Shown one piece after another: positions 37,978 through 41,998 of a DNA stretch of 41,998 nucleotides (positions are counted from its first letter, which is position 1; each line of letters begins with the position of its first letter). The stretch is from an uncultured Bacteroidota bacterium (GTDB lineage: Bacteria > Bacteroidota > Bacteroidia > Chitinophagales > Chitinophagaceae). The notes under the pieces are model-generated. The model searched no databases and was not told the origin of the DNA. It saw only the letters and a list, made by a program, of their open reading frames with translations. The stretch spans positions 1 to 41,998 of the forward strand of contig CAIJLK010000039.1 of NCBI GenBank assembly GCA_903821465.1. The letters are read 5' to 3'. A program made the translations under genes and the position numbers.

Positions 37978-38956
37978 TATTCTGTCGATTGAAAAGCATC
38001 TCTCAGAAAACAAAATTTCATCTGAAACCCTTGACATATTAGCTAATGGAACGAAAGGAAGAATTGAAAAGAATACCGGGGTAAAATTTCGCCACCGTTT
38101 TTCAGAAAGCGCAACAGTAGCTGAAATTGGATCCATTGTTTTAAAGAAAGCATTAGCCAAAGCAAATTTACATCCATCGGATATCGACTTATTAATTTTC
38201 GCAGGAGCTTCCTATGATTATCCGGTTCCACATAATTCTGTGATCATTAAATCGAAGATCACTGACGATAGCGTAAATTTTGCTTGCATGGATATTGACA
38301 CAACCTGCCTTAGTTTTTTAAACGCATTAGATGTTGCTCATCTTTATCTTCAAGCTGGCAGGTATAAAAGAATAGCGATCGTAAGTGTAGAAATTTCTTC
38401 AAAGACTTTAAAACCCCATGATGAAAAGGTCTTTGGTTTATTTGGGGATGCTTCGGTAGCTATGATCATCGAGGCTTCTAATACAAAAGGCTATTCCTGC
38501 TCCTATGTTGATTTCGAAAACTATCCATCTGGTGCTTTACTCGCGCATATACCTATTGGTGGATTAGTTAACCAAGGGATTTATGCATCTCCATCTGATA
38601 TAGGCTATTGCTTTAAAATGGATGGAAAAAAATTGATCCGATTAACCTTAGAACATTTAGATCCTTTTGTCGATAAAATTGAACAGCAAACCAAGACCAA
38701 ACTAATTGATTTTGATTTTATCCTTACCCATCAAACAAGCAAGTTTGGCAACGAATACTTTTTGAAAACATTTAATTTAAACAAGGAGAAAGTGATAGAA
38801 ACATTATCTGTTTATGGCAATTGTATTTCAGTATCCATACCGCTAGGACTAGAAAAATTATTAGAAAACAATACTAATATTACTAATAAAAAAGTGTTAA
38901 TACTTGGAACCGCCGCTGGCTTAAGTTTAGGGGCAATGGTACTTGAGTTTGAATAG
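37967..38956 (+). CDS. 3-oxoacyl-ACP synthase III (FabH/OleA-like) condensing enzyme
   Basis: Catalytic Cys (Cys114) in 'DIDTTCLSFLNALDVA', His in 'THQTS', Asn in 'YGNCISVSIPLGLEKLL'. Confidence 0.9.
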   Translation: MKINILSIEKHLSENKISSETLDILANGTKGRIEKNTGVKFRHRFSESATVAEIGSIVLKKALAKANLHPSDIDLLIFAGASYDYPVPHNSVIIKSKITDDSVNFACMDIDTTCLSFLNALDVAHLYLQAGRYKRIAIVSVEISSKTLKPHDEKVFGLFGDASVAMIIEASNTKGYSCSYVDFENYPSGALLAHIPIGGLVNQGIYASPSDIGYCFKMDGKKLIRLTLEHLDPFVDKIEQQTKTKLIDFDFILTHQTSKFGNEYFLKTFNLNKEKVIETLSVYGNCISVSIPLGLEKLLENNTNITNKKVLILGTAAGLSLGAMVLEFE

Positions 38957-39040
38957 TTGATAAGTTTTGTAAAAAACAAAGCACTGATTTTGATAAACAA
39001 TTCTTTGAATATTCCATACAACGGAAGTATTTGGGTAAGC

Positions 39041-39418
39041 TTAAATAGAAATACTACTAAATAATTCTACTGTTAATGGCTTATCGAGCCAGCCGGATAA
39101 ATTACTATATTCATTTGCTTTTTTCAAATCCAGTTCATTTAAAGTGGAAGAATGCAAATAGATCTTAGTAGTTGATAGAGGATTCTTATCCATTAGTAAC
39201 AATTCATCTAAAAATTCAAACCCATTCATTTCAGGCATCCAAACATCTAATAACAAGATTTCAGGAGCAACAAAATCATTTCCACTTTGCTTTATGAAAT
39301 TCAACATTTCAACTCCAGATAAAAATGATCTGATTTGAATTTCATTAGAAAAACGATTAATAACTGCAGTATTTAGCGTATTAAATATAAAGTCATCGTC
39401 TACAAGAAAAACAAGCAT
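39041..39418 (-). CDS. Single-domain response regulator (CheY-like)
   Basis: 'LVDDD', phosphoacceptor 'LLLDVWMPEMNGFEFL', 'DKPLT'. Confidence 0.9.
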   Translation of the reverse strand: MLVFLVDDDFIFNTLNTAVINRFSNEIQIRSFLSGVEMLNFIKQSGNDFVAPEILLLDVWMPEMNGFEFLDELLLMDKNPLSTTKIYLHSSTLNELDLKKANEYSNLSGWLDKPLTVELFSSISI

Positions 39419-39423
39419 GTATT

Positions 39424-40776
39424 TTAATTTAAGTTTGAAATTCGAAGAGTCATAGTAGTACCAACTCCAGGTTCTGATTCTATGCCTATTTCACCTCCCA
39501 ATTTTTTAATAATATCTTTACAAATATACAATCCTAATCCGGTTCCAACACTTTTTGTAGTTGCCCTATAAAACATATCAAAAACATGATCAAGATGTTT
39601 TTTTGCAATTCCCTCCCCATTATCTTGAATTGTAATTTTATAATTATTTTGTTCACTCTCAAGATTTACTTTGACCCAAGATGTAGTGAGTTTACTGCTG
39701 TATTTAATACTATTTCCAATTAAGTTTTTTAACAACATATTTATTCTTAATTGATCTGAGTTAATTACAGTTTTTGCAGCAGGATAAATGAATAATTCAG
39801 TTTCACATTCAGTCGAAAACTTAAGATCATCAAAAATAGTTTGCACCATTTCTGTAAAATCGAATTCAGTATTACTTACTGTTACCCTTGAATTTCTAGC
39901 GTATTCAAGAATTTCCTGAATAGTATTATCCTGCCTAGAAGCAGAAGTCATAATCATATCAATAAAATGTCTATTTTCTAAGTTTAAATCTTTAGATTCT
40001 AACACCAATTTTGCAAGTCCTTTTATTGAAAGAATAGGAGATCGAAGATCGTGTGAAATACTATACACAAAATTGTCTAACTCTAAATTTATTTTCTCAA
40101 GTTCTTCATTTTTTTGGAGAATTTCTTTTCTCTGATTGAATTCCTCAGTTATATCTAATATGATTGAAAAAATCATGCCCTTGCCAGAATTTTTAATTCT
40201 AGATGTATGAACGTTTACATTTCTAAATTCTCCTGATGAAAGTTTATGTATGAATTCATTTTCGCCATCTATACTTTTTCTAAAGTTGTTCATTTGATAT
40301 TCAAACAATTCATTTGAAAGGGAATTGATCTCAGAAATTTTAATCTTTGTCATCTCGTCTATGCTGTACCCGTAAAAATCTAATGCTGTCTGATTGGCAT
40401 CTGTAATAAAATAGGTTTCGGGGTCAATCAATAACATATTAGCCGAACTTTTTGCAAAAATCATTTTGAACTTACTTTCACTTTCTCTAAGCAAATTTTC
40501 AGACCGTTCTAATTTATTAATTTTAGATTTTAAAGGTAAATAACTATAGAAATATATCAAAGGCAGAATAAAACTTAACAGCAAAATCATATCCAGAAAA
40601 TTCGTTTGCCAGTTTTGCATAGTATGCACAACATTCAACATCGGCATAATCAAACATTCAACCAAACATATTGAAAGCAGGAGTAAAAAGGAAAGACGTT
40701 TAGTTTTGATGATTTTTATAATAGAATTGATAAAATCTGTTTTGGCCTTGCTGGTATTTGTGATAGTTGTTTCCAT
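39424..40776 (-). CDS. PAS-domain membrane sensor histidine kinase
   Basis: Two N-terminal TM helices, PAS, 'SISHDLRSPILSIKGLAKLV' HisKA, 'NLIGNSIKYSS' and 'GTGLGLYICKDIIKKLGGEI' HATPase. Confidence 0.95.
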   Translation of the reverse strand: METTITNTSKAKTDFINSIIKIIKTKRLSFLLLLSICLVECLIMPMLNVVHTMQNWQTNFLDMILLLSFILPLIYFYSYLPLKSKINKLERSENLLRESESKFKMIFAKSSANMLLIDPETYFITDANQTALDFYGYSIDEMTKIKISEINSLSNELFEYQMNNFRKSIDGENEFIHKLSSGEFRNVNVHTSRIKNSGKGMIFSIILDITEEFNQRKEILQKNEELEKINLELDNFVYSISHDLRSPILSIKGLAKLVLESKDLNLENRHFIDMIMTSASRQDNTIQEILEYARNSRVTVSNTEFDFTEMVQTIFDDLKFSTECETELFIYPAAKTVINSDQLRINMLLKNLIGNSIKYSSKLTTSWVKVNLESEQNNYKITIQDNGEGIAKKHLDHVFDMFYRATTKSVGTGLGLYICKDIIKKLGGEIGIESEPGVGTTMTLRISNLN

Positions 40777-41012
40777 AGTATTTCCGTTAATTAATATTTA
40801 TTATTTAAAGAACAGAACATTGAGTAATAAAGAGATTGCTATTCACCAGATTATAACGAATAGGAAACTCTTATAAATTATAAAATAATCAATGCACTTT
40901 TATATAATGACCAATAATTTATACAGAACGACGAAATGATATATGTTCTTTTAGGGATATTTTCATAATTTATTATTAGTTACCATTAACGCATTTTTTA
41001 ATTCAACAACAA

Positions 41013-41405
41013 ATGATAAACGATATTTTTTTGATTGATGATGACATTCTGGTTAATTTTTTAAATAAAGAAGTTATAAAGAATGCTTACATCGGAAAAA
41101 ATATTAGCGCATTTGATAGTGCAACTATAGCGTTAGATACACTTAAGCAAATTTCAACTAATCCAAATTCAAAATTACCACTCCTCATTTTACTCGATAT
41201 CAATATGCCGGAAATGGATGGATGGGAATTTTTAGAAGAGTTCAATCAACTTCCAAAAAGTGTTATTGAAGAATGTAAAGTTGTGATGCATTCTTCATCA
41301 ATTGATCCAAGAGATATGGAAAAAGCAAAAACATTTTCTTCAGTAAAAGATTTTATCTCTAAGCCATTAACGGCTGAGTCGCTTACTAAATTTTTCTATT
41401 CTTGA
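41013..41405 (+). CDS. Single-domain response regulator (CheY-like)
   Basis: 'FLIDDD', 'LLDINMPEMDGWEFLEEF', 'SKPLTAESL'. Confidence 0.9.
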   Translation: MINDIFLIDDDILVNFLNKEVIKNAYIGKNISAFDSATIALDTLKQISTNPNSKLPLLILLDINMPEMDGWEFLEEFNQLPKSVIEECKVVMHSSSIDPRDMEKAKTFSSVKDFISKPLTAESLTKFFYS

Positions 41406-41410
41406 AAAAC

Positions 41411-41448
41411 AATTTTGGATAATAACAATATTGCCATTATCCAAAATT
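41411..41448. terminator. Bidirectional hairpin between convergent genes
   Basis: Perfect 13-bp inverted repeat AATTTTGGATAAT / ATTATCCAAAATT with 12-nt loop. Confidence 0.55.
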
Positions 41449-41466
41449 GATCTATTACATTCTCAA

Positions 41467-41898
41467 CTATTTTTTTGCGATTTTAAATGTTTTACTTGAT
41501 GTGTTAGTTGAAGTTGTTAATGATACTATTTTAATAGTTCCAGAACAAACAACCCCACTTGCAAGATTTTGAAAACTTGCCGTTACATTTTGAAGTGTTG
41601 AATTTAATGATTGACTAAATACAGTACTCCCATCTAAATCCTTAGTAAGGCTCAAATCTATTTTAACACCAGCTGCCGGTAATTTTGATGTGATTGATAT
41701 TGAGAAATCTTGCGTAGCTCCCAATGCAGCATATATTGTTGAACCTGGATCTGGATTAATAGTAAATGTTATTGCCTCTTCTACTGGAGTAGGATCACTT
41801 TTTGTACAGGAGCTTAATCCCAGTGTCAATAGAATAAAGACAAAACATTTAATTAAAAAGATGGATCTGCTTAGATTTCTATGTTTATTAATTTTCAT
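41467..41898 (-). CDS. Hypothetical lipoprotein
   Basis: Signal peptide with lipobox 'LGLSSCTKSD'; Ig/FN3-like beta-rich remainder; no family recognised. Confidence 0.7.
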   Translation of the reverse strand: MKINKHRNLSRSIFLIKCFVFILLTLGLSSCTKSDPTPVEEAITFTINPDPGSTIYAALGATQDFSISITSKLPAAGVKIDLSLTKDLDGSTVFSQSLNSTLQNVTASFQNLASGVVCSGTIKIVSLTTSTNTSSKTFKIAKK

Positions 41899-41998
41899 TA
41901 TTTAAAGATTATGGTCTATTAATTATCTTGGTTTTAAAACTTGACAACTATATTGGAAATAACGCTTAAACTGACCACCCCATCGCGTTTCAAACTGA

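Noticed and set aside
34861-38956. Canonical OleABCD olefin operon
   Set aside because: No alpha/beta-hydrolase (OleB) and the adenylating enzyme looks F390/PaaK-type, so calling it OleABCD would over-claim; reported only as an analogy.
41690-41905. 71-aa ORF antisense to the terminal lipoprotein
   Set aside because: The minus ORF has a proper lipobox signal peptide; the antisense ORF has no features.
1-41998. Prophage, transposon, toxin-antitoxin or defence island
   Set aside because: No transposase, integrase, tRNA, phage structural or recognisable defence domain was seen in the ORFs.

Overview
The window is chromosomal DNA from a member of the Bacteroidota (Chitinophagaceae-like gene content; TAnnTTTG-type -7 promoter elements recur). 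It contains about 38 credible protein-coding genes. I saw no rRNA, tRNA, CRISPR array or clear mobile element. Main blocks, left to right: (1) a putative respiratory/redox locus at 0-5.8 kb: EB_dh-like haem protein, DUF5777 beta-barrel, YceI, two c-type cytochrome lipoproteins and a divergent OB-fold protein. Its cytochrome motifs are non-canonical (CX1CH, CX3CH, CX4CH), and Crp/Fnr-like TGA-N6-TCA dyads lie in both upstream regions. (2) M1 aminopeptidase, an oxidoreductase, a CDGSH protein, cyclophilin and a methyltransferase. (3) rimP-nusA-infB with a hairpin-rich leader, then a SurA-like PPIase. (4) A heptanucleotide tandem-repeat island at about 18.3 kb. (5) GH1, a glycosyltransferase, an LpxH-like phosphoesterase, GH5 (with an 11-bp-phased GTTACC array upstream), a Gfo/Idh/MocA oxidoreductase, pabC/pabB, VF530, GH95 and a nucleoside hydrolase. 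(6) A split ThrE exporter. (7) A compact, overlapping 5-gene operon at 34.2-39.0 kb (PAP2-like, 3beta-HSD/SDR, MBL-fold hydrolase, F390-synthetase-like adenylating enzyme, KAS III). It resembles an alternative Ole-like head-to-head condensation or lipid pathway and is the best candidate for an uncharacterised system. (8) A PAS histidine kinase flanked by two paralogous single-domain response regulators. All family calls come from reading motifs in the translations; no searches were run.
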